Program-made: the position numbers and the translations under genes | NCBI RefSeq assembly: GCF_021390935.1 | Contig: NZ_JAJPUI010000001.1 | Coordinates: 620,001 to 684,000 of the forward strand | DNA: 64,000 nt | Direction of reading: 5' to 3' | Origin: Streptomyces sp. CC228A | GTDB lineage: Bacteria; Actinomycetota; Actinomycetes; Streptomycetales; Streptomycetaceae | The notes under the pieces: model-generated | Seen by the model: only the letters and a program-made list of their open reading frames with translations | The model's database searches: none | What the model was told of the DNA's origin: nothing | Shown here: piece after piece, positions 8,335 to 19,390 of the stretch | How the letters are laid out: every line of letters begins with the position of its first letter | Position numbering within the stretch: position 1 is the stretch's first letter

Positions 8335-9390
8335 CTATCGAGAGGAGGGTGCGGGCCGTCGGCGGCGCAGTCCCGGCTCAGGGGACTGCGCCGGCACCCG
8401 CGTGCACGGGGGGCGCAGCCGGTCGTTGCGTACGGCGACGAGGGCCGCGTCGTCCTGAAGGCGTCCCCCTCCATGGGCGAGCAGGGCGCGGTGCACGTGC
8501 TGGACGAGTGCGGCGGGTGTCTGCGGCGCCGCCCGTACGGCCGCTGCCAGGACGTCCTCCAGCGGGAAGAACCTCCCCGCCGTGTCCCGGGCCTCCGCGG
8601 CCCCGTCGGTGTACAGGAACAGCGACTCGTCGGCCAGCAGCCGCGCGCAGCGCCGCACGGGCAGCGTCTCCGGCAGCGGGAACGCGCCCAGCGGGGGCAG
8701 CGGATCACCGACGCCCAGGGGCTCCACGCTCTGGCAGCCGAGCCGGTAGGGCCGGGGATGGCCGCAGTTGAGGATGAGGAGTTCGCCGCTGCGGCGGATG
8801 TCGAGCAGCAGGACGGTCACGAACTCCTCGGGCGCCTCGGCGCCGCCGTCCCCCGGCCGCTCCCCCACGTACCGCTGCAGTGCCCTGTCGAGGCGGCGCA
8901 GCACCCCGCCCAGCCCCGGCTCCTCGTGGGCCGCCTCACGGAAGCTGCCGAGCACGGCCGCGACGGCGCCGAGGGCGGAGAGCCCGTGGCCGCGCACGTC
9001 CCCGATGATGATCCGCACCCCGTACGGTGTGGTCACCGCCTCGTAGAGGTCGCCGCCCACGGACGCGCCCCGGACGGCGGAGATCTGCGCGGCGGCGACC
9101 GACAGCCCGTCGAGGCAGGGCGGCAGGGGGCGCAGCAGGACCTGCTGGGCGGCCTGGGCGACGGCCTGCAGCTGGCGCAGTTCCCGGTACAGGCTGCGGC
9201 AGGCGCCCAGGACCAGGATGGTGCCGACGGCGAAGAAGACGGCGCTGGTGGCGGCCCGGGTGGCGAGGTCGTCGCGCTGCGCCAGGGGGCAGGTCAGCTT
9301 CCAGGCGATGGCGGTGAGCCCCCACAGCATGGGCAGGGCGAGCGGGGCGAGTCTGCGCGCCCGGGGCCACCAGGGCCTTCTACGGATCAT
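8335..9390 (-). CDS. SpoIIE-type PP2C serine/threonine phosphatase, membrane-anchored
   Basis: 351 residues. Two hydrophobic segments near the N-terminus (LALPMLWGLTAIAW and TSAVFFAVGTILVLGACRSL) are followed by a short helical linker and a SpoIIE/RsbU-like PP2C domain. Metal-binding signatures are visible: ASVGGDLYEAV, IIIGDVRGHGLSA, LFLYTDGAAEARD and DDAALVAVR. Such phosphatases dephosphorylate anti-anti-sigma factors or related partners, controlling alternative sigma factors. The partner is not encoded nearby. It has no GAF or PAS sensor domain, so signal input probably comes through the membrane segment. The start codon is ATG 9390. Confidence 0.88.
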   Translation of the reverse strand: MIRRRPWWPRARRLAPLALPMLWGLTAIAWKLTCPLAQRDDLATRAATSAVFFAVGTILVLGACRSLYRELRQLQAVAQAAQQVLLRPLPPCLDGLSVAAAQISAVRGASVGGDLYEAVTTPYGVRIIIGDVRGHGLSALGAVAAVLGSFREAAHEEPGLGGVLRRLDRALQRYVGERPGDGGAEAPEEFVTVLLLDIRRSGELLILNCGHPRPYRLGCQSVEPLGVGDPLPPLGAFPLPETLPVRRCARLLADESLFLYTDGAAEARDTAGRFFPLEDVLAAAVRAAPQTPAALVQHVHRALLAHGGGRLQDDAALVAVRNDRLRPPCTRVPAQSPEPGLRRRRPAPSSR

Positions 9391-9556
9391 GCGGACCGCC
9401 CTTCTTCAGGCCCCATGGTCGCGGTCGGGTCGATTCTGCCGAGCCTCCCGGGACACGCGGGAACATCCACCGGACATCTCACCCGGATGAGTGATATGTC
9501 CGGTAGGGGGTCGGGCCCGCCGGGCGCGGCCGCCGCGAGCCGGGCCCGCGGCCGGG

Positions 9557-10019
9557 GCGCCCCGGGGCTCCTGAGCCGGCCATGCGGAGGGGGACGCCCC
9601 TGGGGCGCGGAGGCAGCCAGGCCGATGCCGACCGCACATGCCAGGTCTGAAGGACGCCCCCGGGGATGCGACGGCAGCCGCAGGAAGCGGCGGGCCCGGC
9701 GATGCCGGGGCGACCATGGAGAGCACCCCCGGCGACGCCGAGCCGGCACGCGGAGGGGGGCGCCCTCGGCAACACCAGGCCGACCACGCGGAAAAGAGCA
9801 CCCCCGGCAACACCAGGGTGGCCACGCGGACGCGGCGTGTGCCCGGCGATGCCAGGGCGGTCCCTACGGAAGAGGGCGCCCCGGGCGATGCCGAGCCGGT
9901 CGTGCGGACGCAGCGCGCCCGGCGGTGCCGGGCGGTCCCTACGGAGGAGAGCGCCCCGGCGGTGCAGGGCCGGTCCGTACGGGAGGGCGCGCCCCCGGGA
10001 TGCCGGACCGGCCATGTGG
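9557..10019. repeat. Degenerate 34-40 bp repeat array with hairpin-forming cores
   Basis: About ten to twelve imperfect units, each ending in a variant of CGGTCATGCGGA and containing a core like CCGGCGATGCCGG, fill the space between pheT and the phosphatase gene. Clear units end near 9720, 9754, 9792, 9830, 9870, 9907, 9943, 9981 and 10020. The cores are themselves palindromic. The unit near 9918-9934 has GCCCGGC-GGT-GCCGGGC. Units are diverged and contiguous, without unique spacers. The array resembles intergenic tandem repeats rather than any mobile element. Confidence 0.7.
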
Positions 10020-10054
10020 AAGGGGCGCGCCCGGTGGTCCCGGACGCGCCCCTT
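10020..10054 (-). terminator. Strong stem-loop after pheT
   Basis: AAGGGGCGCG pairs perfectly with CGCGCCCCTT (10 bp) around a 15-base loop that can itself fold. It starts 16 bases past the pheT stop and is the best terminator candidate for the pheST operon. Confidence 0.75.
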
Positions 10055-10069
10055 TCCATGCCGTGGGCG

Positions 10070-12606
10070 TCAGGCGCCGCGCAGCACCGCGCCGGTCCGC
10101 TCGGCGGCCAGCGCCACCGCGGCGTCGCGGGCGGCCGTGGCCTCCTCGACGGTCAGCGTGCGGTCCGCGGCGCGGAACCGCAGGGCGTACGCCAGGGACT
10201 TCTTGCCCGCGCCGATCTGCTCACCGGTGAAGGTGTCGAACAGCCGGATGGACTCCAGCAGTTCGCCCGCGCCCTCGCGGAGCACCCGCTCCACGTCGGC
10301 GGCCGGCACGGCGGTGTCGACCACGAGGGCGACGTCCTGCGTGGCGACCGGGAAGGAGGAGATCCGCGGCGCCTTGACGGCACCGGCGGAGGCCCGCTCG
10401 ACGAGGTCGAGGTTCATCTCCATGGCGCAGGTGCGGGCCGGCAGGCCGAGCGCCTTGACCACGCGCGGGTGCAGCTCGCCCGCGTGGCCCACGACCTGCT
10501 CGGTGCCGTCGGCCACGACGGCCAGCTCGGCGCAGCGGCCCGGATGCCACGGCCCGTACTGGCCCTGGCGGACGAGCAGCTCGGCTCCGGCCTCGCGGGC
10601 CACGAGCCGGGCGGCCTCGACCGCGTCGGCCCAGTCGGCGGGGCGGCCCTCGCCCCACCAGCCGGCCTGCTCGCGCGCCCCGGCGAGGACGACGGCGACG
10701 TGCCGCGGCTGCTGCGGCAGCACCGCGTTCAGTCCCTCCAGCTCCGCGTCGGACGGGCGGCGCTCCACGGTGAGCCGCACCGCGACGCCCGACTCCGCGG
10801 GGGTGCGGAAGACCAGACCGGTCTCGAAGAGCGCCAGGTCGTGGCTGCCGCGGCCGTCGTTGCGGCGCAGGGCGCCGAGGAGGCCCGGCAGCAGCGTGGA
10901 TCGCAGCGCCGGCTCCTCGTCGGAGAGCGGGTTGACGAGCGTGACGAGCCGGCGGGACGGGTCGTCCGCCGGGATGTCGAGCTGGTCGAGGGCCTGCTCG
11001 CCGATGAACGGGTAGTTCAGCGCCTCGACGTAGCCGGCTCCGGCCAGGACGCGGCCCACCCGGCGGTGGGTGCGCTGGCGCTCGGTGAGGCCGCGGCCCG
11101 CCGGGGGCTTCGGCAGCGTGGAGGGCAGGTTCTCGTAGCCCTCCAGCCGGATGACCTCCTCCGCGAGGTCGTTCGGCTCGTTCAGGTCGGGCCGCCAGGA
11201 CGGGACGGTGACGACGAGTTCGTCCTGCCCGTAGACGTCGCAGCCGACTTCCTGGAGGCGGCGGACGACGGTCTCGCGGCCGTAGTGCACGCCGGCGACC
11301 CGGTCGGGGTGGTCGGCGTGCATCGCGATCGTGCGCGGGGCGCTCGGCGCGATGACCTCGGTCACGCCCGCCTCGGCGGTGCCGCCCGCGAGGAGGACCA
11401 GCAGGTCGACGGTGCGCTGCGCGGCAGCGGCGGCGGCCTGCGGGTCGACGCCGCGCTCGAAGCGGCGGGACGCCTCGGAGGACAGCTTGTGGCGGCGGGC
11501 CGTGCGGGCGATGGAGATGGCGTCGAAGTGCGCCGCCTCGATGACCACCTCGGTGGTGCCCTGGACCTGGCCGGTCGACCCAGGGGAATCAGGCACAGCG
11601 GCGTCGGCGATCTCGGTGTTGGCGCCGCCCATGACGCCCGCGATGCCGATGGGCCCGCGGTTGTCGGTGATGACCAGGTCGGCCGGGTCGAGGACCCGGG
11701 CGGTGCCGTCGAGGGTGGTGATCTTCTCGCCGGGCTCGGCGCGGCGCACCCCGATCGGGCCGTCGAGGCGGCCGCGGTCGTAGGCGTGCAGCGGCTGGCC
11801 CAGCTCCAGCATCACGTAGTTGGTGATGTCGACGGCGAGCGAGATCGGGCGCATGCCGGCCTTCTGGAGGCGGCGCTGCAGCCAGATCGGGGAGCGCGCC
11901 TCGGGGTCGATGCCGACGACGGTGCGCGCGGTGAAGCGGGAGCAGCCGACCGGGTCGGCGACCTGGACCGGGTAGCCGTACGAGTTGGGCGCGGGCACGT
12001 CGAGCAGCGCCGGGTCGCGCAGCGGCAGCCCGTACGCGATGGCGGCCTCGCGGGCGACGCCGCGCATCGACAGGCAGTAGCCGCGGTCGGGGGTGACGGC
12101 GATGTCGAGGACCTCGTCGTACAGCTCAAGCAGCGCGGTCGCGTCGGTGCCGACCTCGTGCTCCGGCGGCAGGACGATGATGCCCTTGGTGCCGTCGTCG
12201 CCCATGCCCAGCTCGTCGCTGGAGCAGATCATGCCGCGGGAGACCCGGCCGTAGGTCTTGCGCTCGGCGATGCGGAAGTCGCCGGGCAGCACGGCGCCGG
12301 GGAGGGCGACGACGACCTTGTCGCCCTCCGCGAAGTTGCGGGCGCCGCAGATGATCTCCTGCGGCTCGCCGGTGCCGTTGGCCTGGCCCACGTCGACGGT
12401 GCAGAAGCGGATCGGCTTCTTGAACTCGGTGAGCTCCTCGATGGTGAGCACCCGGCCCACGACGAGGGGGCCGGTCAGGCCGGCGCCGAGCTGCTCGACG
12501 GTCTCGACCTCCAGACCCGCCGACACCAGTTTGGCCTGTACGTCGCGGCCGGTCTCCGTCGCCGGCAGGTCGACGTACTCCCGCAGCCACGAAAGCGGGA
12601 CCCGCA

Positions 12607-12607
<1 letters not shown>
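10070..12607 (-). CDS. pheT: Phenylalanyl-tRNA synthetase beta subunit
   Basis: 845 residues, close to the usual actinobacterial length. It forms the (alpha-beta)2 enzyme that charges tRNA-Phe. Domains in order: a short B1 segment with [15 protein letters not shown], the EMAP/tRNA-binding domain (about 40-155, [29 protein letters not shown]), B3/B4 editing region (about 215-400), B5 (about 405-480), the catalytic-like core, and the C-terminal FDX-ACB anticodon-binding domain ([16 protein letters not shown] to the end). The ATG start overlaps the pheS stop by one base (TGATG), giving tight translational coupling. Confidence 0.97.
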
Positions 12608-15069
<2,462 letters not shown>

Positions 15070-15107
15070 TCAGTGCTGCGCGACGGGCCCCCGAGCCCGC
15101 CACCCTA

Positions 15108-15965
15108 CTAGGTGGAGGTGACGGAGCGGCACCCTCCGGCAGCGCGCTGCGCACGGGCGGATGCGTAGAGGCATACGGCGGCGGCCGTCGCGAGGTTCAG
15201 GCTCTCGGCCTTCCCGTGGATCGGCACGCGGACGACGGCGTCGGCGAGGGCCCGGGTCTCCTCGGGCAGGCCCCATGCCTCGTTGCCGAAGATCCAGGCG
15301 GTGGGCCCGCCCATGCTGCCGGCGTCGAGTTCGGCGTCGAGGTCGTCCTGTCCGGCGCCGTCGGCGGCGAGCACCCGTGCTCCGGCGTCCCGGAGGCCGG
15401 CGACGGCCTGCCGGACGGGGACGCCCACGGCGACGGGCAGGTGGAAGAGGGATCCGACGGAGGCCCGTACGGATTTGGGGTTGTAGAGGTCGACGGAGGC
15501 GTCGGTGAGGACGACGGCGTCGGCGCCCGCCGCGTCGGCGCAGCGCAGCACGGTGCCGGCGTTCCCGGGGTCGCGTACGTGAGCGAGGACGGCGACGAGC
15601 CGGGGCCGGGCGGCGAGGATGTCGTCGAACGGGGAGTCGAGGAACCGGCAGACGCCGACGAGGCCCTGCGGGGTGACGGTCTGCGAGAGCTCGGCGATGA
15701 CCGCGTCGGAGGCGTGGTGGACGCGGGCGCCGGTGGCGCGGGCCGCGTCGACGATGTCGGCGTGCCGGGCGGCGGCCTCGGTGGTGGTGAAGAGTTCGAG
15801 CAGCGTCGGCGCACCGTCGGGGCCGCGGTGGGCGGCGGCCTCCCGGACGGCCTGCGGGCCCTCGGCGAGGAAGCGGCGCTCCTTGCCCCGGAAGGCGCGC
15901 TTGGCGAGCCGCCGTGCGGCGACGACGCGCGGGGAACGCGGGGAGATCAGCTCGGGGGTGCCCAT
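15108..15965 (-). CDS. SpoU/TrmH-family RNA 2'-O-methyltransferase
   Basis: A 285-residue AdoMet-dependent enzyme of the SPOUT class. The N-terminal substrate-binding region (VVAARRLAKRAFRGKERRFLAEGPQAVREA) is followed by the knotted SpoU domain. Its motifs are visible: LAHVRDPGNAGTVLRCADAAGADAVVL (motif 1), WIFGNEAWGLPEETR (motif 2) and VRVPIHGKAESLNLATAAAVCLY (motif 3). The target is probably 23S rRNA or a tRNA ribose; the exact nucleotide is not predictable. I chose ATG 15965, where family similarity begins. Upstream codons in the open frame are not conserved-looking. It follows rplT in the same direction, separated by a terminator hairpin. Confidence 0.92.
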   Translation of the reverse strand: MGTPELISPRSPRVVAARRLAKRAFRGKERRFLAEGPQAVREAAAHRGPDGAPTLLELFTTTEAAARHADIVDAARATGARVHHASDAVIAELSQTVTPQGLVGVCRFLDSPFDDILAARPRLVAVLAHVRDPGNAGTVLRCADAAGADAVVLTDASVDLYNPKSVRASVGSLFHLPVAVGVPVRQAVAGLRDAGARVLAADGAGQDDLDAELDAGSMGGPTAWIFGNEAWGLPEETRALADAVVRVPIHGKAESLNLATAAAVCLYASARAQRAAGGCRSVTST

Positions 15966-16049
15966 GGTGCTCGGCGGCTCTCTTCTCGTACGGACACGTC
16001 GTGCGGTGCCCCCGTGCGGCGGGCGGCGCGGCGTGCGCGGGACAACGCG

Positions 16050-16082
16050 CCGGACCCGCAGGCGCACGGCCTGCGGGTCCGG
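16050..16082 (-). terminator. Terminator of the infC-rpmI-rplT operon
   Basis: Perfect 14-bp inverted repeat CCGGACCCGCAGGC / GCCTGCGGGTCCGG with a five-base loop, located 26 bases beyond the rplT stop codon. Confidence 0.8.
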
Positions 16083-16107
16083 TCGGAAGGAACGGTGGCC
16101 TGGGGGA

Positions 16108-16494
16108 TCAGGCGGCGGCCTTCGGGGCGTTGACGTCGCTCGGGAGGGCCTTCTGGGCGACCTCGACGAGGGCGGCGAACGCGTTGGCGTCGTTGACCGC
16201 GAGCTCGGCCAGGATCTTGCGGTCGACCTCGATGTTCGCGGCCTTCAGACCCTGGATGAAGCGGTTGTAGGTGATGCCGTTGGCGCGGGCGGCGGCGTTG
16301 ATGCGCTGGATCCACAGCTGACGGAAGTCGCCCTTGCGCTTCTTGCGGTCGTTGTAGTTGTAGACCAGCGAGTGGGTGACCTGCTCCTTGGCCTTGCGGT
16401 ACAGGCGGGAGCGCTGGCCGCGGTAGCCGCTGGCCTGCTCCAGGATCGCACGGCGCTTCTTGTGGGCGTTCACTGCGCGCTTGACGCGTGCCAC
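16108..16494 (-). CDS. rplT: 50S ribosomal protein L20
   Basis: 128 residues with the typical basic, helical N-terminus ([20 protein letters not shown]) and the conserved [28 protein letters not shown] and [10 protein letters not shown] segments. It binds 23S rRNA early in 50S assembly, and in many bacteria it represses its own operon. The start is GTG 16494. It lies 98 bases after rpmI, the last gene of infC-rpmI-rplT. Confidence 0.98.
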   Translation of the reverse strand: MARVKRAVNAHKKRRAILEQASGYRGQRSRLYRKAKEQVTHSLVYNYNDRKKRKGDFRQLWIQRINAAARANGITYNRFIQGLKAANIEVDRKILAELAVNDANAFAALVEVAQKALPSDVNAPKAAA

Positions 16495-16592
16495 TTGTTA
16501 ACTCCTTGTAGCGGGGCCGTGGGGGTGCTCACACGGCCCGGAAACGATTGGGTCCCGGCTTTTCGCGGGTGGGGATCAGACGACGACAGGGC

Positions 16593-16787
16593 TCAGATGC
16601 CCAGCATCTTCTTGATCTTGGCGCTGTCACCCGGGGCCATCTCGGCGTTGCCAGTGAGGCGGCGCGTCAGCTTGGACGACTTGTGCTCGAGCAGGTGGCG
16701 CTTGCCGGCACGCTCACGGAGCACCTTGCCGGAGCCGGTGATCTTGAAGCGCTTCTTGGCACCGCTGTGCGTCTTGTTCTTCGGCAT
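16593..16787 (-). CDS. rpmI: 50S ribosomal protein L35
   Basis: 64 residues: [20 protein letters not shown] at the N-terminus, then [14 protein letters not shown] and a C-terminal helix. This is the full length of the family. It is the middle gene of the infC operon, about 115 bases after infC. Confidence 0.98.
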   Translation of the reverse strand: MPKNKTHSGAKKRFKITGSGKVLRERAGKRHLLEHKSSKLTRRLTGNAEMAPGDSAKIKKMLGI

Positions 16788-16902
16788 AGCGCCGTTATCT
16801 CCTCGTCAGTGGCGCTCCCAGCCGGTCCGGGGACCGGCACGCGGGAGCGTCAGATGGATCGGTTTCGCGTCCTGGGCGGGTGCCCGGGACGCCGCCTTGC
16901 GG

Positions 16903-17562
16903 CTATTCGGCGGGCTGCTCCGCCTGAGCGGGCTGCTCCGCCTGAGCGGGCTGCTCCGCCTGGACGGGCTCCTCCGCCTGGGCGGACTGGCCCTGGCGCT
17001 CCGCCTTGCGGGCGGCCTGCGCCTCGCGGGCCTCGGCCATGGCCTCGGTCTTCTTCTTGTGCGGACCGAGGACCATGATCATGTTGCGGCCGTCCTGCTT
17101 CGGGTTCGACTCCACGAAGCCGAGCTCCTGGACGTCCTCGGCGAGCCGCTGGAGCAGTCGGTAGCCCAGCTCGGGGCGGGACTGCTCACGACCACGGAAC
17201 ATGATCGTGATCTTGACCTTGTCGCCCTGCTTGAGGAACCGGACGACGTGACCCTTCTTGGTGTCGTAGTCGTGCGGGTCGATCTTCGGCCGGAGCTTCA
17301 TCTCCTTGATGACCGTGTGCGCCTGGTTCTTGCGCGCCTCACGGGCCTTCATGGCCGACTCGTACTTGAACTTCCCGTAGTCCATGAGCTTGCACACCGG
17401 CGGACGGGCGTTCGCCGCGACCTCGACCAGGTCCAGGTCGTACTCCTGGGCAAGCTCCAGGGCCTTGGCAAGCGGGACGATCCCGACCTGCTCGCCGCTG
17501 GGACCGACAAGTCGCACCTCGGGAACACGAATCCGCTCGTTGATGCGGGGCTCGGCGCTGAT
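16903..17562 (-). CDS. infC: Translation initiation factor IF-3 with probable ATC start
   Basis: 219 residues if translation begins at ATC 17562 ([20 protein letters not shown]), which is needed to complete the conserved IF-3 N-domain. A GGAGG lies a few bases upstream. The first in-frame ATG/GTG start (17517) would remove 15 conserved residues. Non-AUG starts (AUU/AUC/AUA) are the basis of infC autoregulation in enterobacteria, so this is probably a regulated weak start. N-domain, linker ([19 protein letters not shown]) and C-domain are intact. The C-terminus carries a Gln/Ala/Pro/Glu tail (QAEQPAQ repeats) encoded by about four 18-bp tandem copies at 16911-16982, a likely length-variable tract. 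Confidence 0.93.
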   Translation of the reverse strand: MSAEPRINERIRVPEVRLVGPSGEQVGIVPLAKALELAQEYDLDLVEVAANARPPVCKLMDYGKFKYESAMKAREARKNQAHTVIKEMKLRPKIDPHDYDTKKGHVVRFLKQGDKVKITIMFRGREQSRPELGYRLLQRLAEDVQELGFVESNPKQDGRNMIMVLGPHKKKTEAMAEAREAQAARKAERQGQSAQAEEPVQAEQPAQAEQPAQAEQPAE

Positions 17563-17646
17563 GGATCCTCCTCGGTAGCACCACGCGACCGCCTGGCGGA
17601 CGGACGCGTAACGTCTGTTTCCTCAGACCAACCGCGCCGGCGCATG

Positions 17647-17677
17647 AAAAATGCCCCGGACGGGACACAGGCGGGGC
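17647..17677 (-). promoter_or_regulatory. Attenuator-like terminator inside the infC leader
   Basis: On the minus strand GCCCCG and CGGGGC pair around a 13-base loop and are followed by A and five U residues. This is a classic Rho-independent terminator shape and is rare in this GC-rich genome. It stands about 85 bases upstream of the infC start and about 185 bases downstream of the predicted promoter. A premature terminator here would allow L20- or IF-3-dependent attenuation. That role is inference. Confidence 0.6.
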
Positions 17678-17862
17678 TCCTGGGATTACCGGAGCACCGC
17701 ACGGGCCAACCGCGGGGCGCTGTCTTCGGGCGACTCCATCGTCCGTACGGAACGATGGGCGCCGCCTGACCGGTGACCCGCCGCCCCTCGGGGCGGTCAG
17801 GTGGGAGTTCGGAGCCTCCACTTGTGGGCCGGAGCGCAGTGGTTCCGGCCGGTCGTCACTCC

Positions 17863-17892
17863 AGGCTAGCAGCTTCTCCGGGGCGGGCCCAA
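17863..17892 (-). promoter_or_regulatory. Candidate infC-rpmI-rplT promoter
   Basis: Minus strand TTGGGC (17892-17887), an 18-base spacer, then TAGCCT (17868-17863). It is a good vegetative promoter for this genus and implies a 5' leader close to 300 nt. That leader includes GC hairpins near 17720-17760 and 17780-17800 as well as the attenuator-like stem. Confidence 0.55.
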
Positions 17893-17938
17893 TCGGGCGG
17901 GCGCGGCCCTGCCTGCGCGGACCGCCTATCGTGGGGGC

Positions 17939-18301
17939 ATGAGTGACGCCACGCCGAGCCCGGCCTCCCCCGACTTCAACGACATGACCCGCGACATCGC
18001 GGAGGTCCCGGCAGTCGAGGTGATCGTCACGGTCGCGGTCAACCTGATGAGCGCGGCCGCGGTGAAGCTCGGGCTCACCGAGGACGGCGACAAGTACAAG
18101 GACCTGGACGAGGCCCGCAAGCTCGTGCACGCCCTGGCAGGCCTGCTCGACGCGGGCACCACGGAGATCAGCTCGTTCCACGCGGCGCCGCTGCGGGACG
18201 GCCTGAAGTCGCTGCAGCTGGCGTTCCGCGAGGCGTCGATCGTTCCGGACGAGCCGGGCCAGGGGCCGGGCGAGAAGTACACGGGGCCCGTGTACGGCTG
18301 A
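17939..18301 (+). CDS. DUF1844 family protein
   Basis: 120 residues, matching DUF1844 in length and pattern: FNDMTRDIAEVPAVEVIVTVAVNLMSAAAVKLGL, then a helical segment with DEARKLVHALAGLLDA and FHAAPLRDGLKSLQLAFREA. The function is unknown. The family is conserved beside infC in actinobacteria and is divergently transcribed from it here. TATCGT at 17927-17932 lies so close to the ATG that the transcript may be nearly leaderless, although GGGGG precedes the start. Confidence 0.88.
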   Translation: MSDATPSPASPDFNDMTRDIAEVPAVEVIVTVAVNLMSAAAVKLGLTEDGDKYKDLDEARKLVHALAGLLDAGTTEISSFHAAPLRDGLKSLQLAFREASIVPDEPGQGPGEKYTGPVYG

Positions 18302-18381
18302 GCGGCGGCGCGGCCGCTCGCGCCTCTCCCGCCCGGTGCGTTCGCTCCCGTGCCCGCCGGGCCGGTGCGGCCTCCTCCCCC

Positions 18382-19134
18382 TTACTCCTCCGTCCGCCCC
18401 TTCTCCCTGACGTACACGGGCTCGCCCGGAACGGTGGCCTCCGCCGGCAGCAGTGCCAGGTCCAGACCCCGCACCAGGCGGGCCCTCAGCGTGTCGTCTC
18501 CCGCCAGCGCCTCGGCGACGCGGCGGGCGGCCGGCGCGGGCGGGGTGCCGGGCTCCAGGACGAGGGCGAGGGTGCCGTCCGCGCCGCCGCCGCGGACGAG
18601 GACGGCGCGCAGCACGGCCGGCTCGGCGGCCACCGCGGCCCGTACGGCCTGGGCGACGGCCGGGTCGGTGAGCGGGTCGGTGCCGGCGCGGCCCTCGGCC
18701 AGGGCCAGCAGGGCGCGCCCGGTGATCTCGAACGGGACGGGCCCCGCCATGTCGAGCACGAGGGTGTCGGCCTTCTCGTGGGCGACGGCCTGCAGCGCCT
18801 GGTGCAGCGGCACGGCGACGGGGCGGGCGGCCGGGTCCCAGCGGCTCAGGGCGTCGGTGGAGGTGAACGCGGGCAGCGCCCGGCGGTCTCCGGCGACGAG
18901 CGTGGGCACGGCCATGTCGCTGGTCTTCTCGCGGCGCAGGCCGTTCGCGTCCACCTCGGCCTCGCCGAGGACGGCGACGACGGGGACGAGCAGCCGGGCC
19001 TTCTGGAGGGCCTCCAGCACGCGGGGTTCGGCGGTGCGGTCCGCGGCCCAGGCCGCGAGGGCCTCGCTGAGCCGGGGGTCGGCGGAGCCGTCGTCGTCGG
19101 AGAAACCGGGGTCCGGGATGTTCTTGAGCGCCAC
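18382..19134 (-). CDS. SseB-family protein
   Basis: 250 residues. The SseB N-terminal domain is recognisable at LLVPVVAVLGE, SDMAVPTLVAGDRRALPAFTS and DTLVLDMAGPVPFEI. A second alpha/beta domain follows (AVRAAVAAEPAVLRAVLVRG through LVRGLDLALLP). Members are common in Streptomyces. E. coli SseB is linked to sulfurtransferase chemistry, but no conserved catalytic Cys is apparent here, so a regulatory or binding role is more likely. It is convergent with the DUF1844 gene. Confidence 0.8.
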   Translation of the reverse strand: MALKNIPDPGFSDDDGSADPRLSEALAAWAADRTAEPRVLEALQKARLLVPVVAVLGEAEVDANGLRREKTSDMAVPTLVAGDRRALPAFTSTDALSRWDPAARPVAVPLHQALQAVAHEKADTLVLDMAGPVPFEITGRALLALAEGRAGTDPLTDPAVAQAVRAAVAAEPAVLRAVLVRGGGADGTLALVLEPGTPPAPAARRVAEALAGDDTLRARLVRGLDLALLPAEATVPGEPVYVREKGRTEE

Positions 19135-19254
19135 GTGCCGAGCCTATCCGGGCCCGTGCGGCGCGCCGCACGCCGGTGGCGGGGCCGGGCGGCCCGCAGA
19201 CCGGGCCCCGGCAGCGGGCGGCGGCTCGGCTCGCGGCGGCTGGAGGGGCGGAGG

Positions 19255-19390
19255 CCGCCTGACAGCGGAGGCATCTGACGGGGAGGCCGTCTGACAGCGG
19301 AGGCATCAGAGAGGGGGCCGTCTGACAGCACAGGCCGTCCGATGGGGGCGTCTGGGGGGCGTCCGATGGCGGGGGCCGTCTGCCGCGGGC
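19255..19390. repeat. Degenerate repeats based on GGCCGTCTGACAGCGGAGG
   Basis: Variants of GGCCGTCTGACAGC, GGCATCTGAC and GGGCGTCCGATGG alternate across the gap between the mycosin 3' end and the SseB gene start. Unit lengths are irregular. The symmetry is not strong enough for a terminator call, and there is no coding sequence. Confidence 0.6.

Noticed and set aside
9557-10019. Possible CRISPR array
   Set aside because: Repeats are contiguous and diverged, with no unique spacers of constant length, and there are no cas genes in the window.
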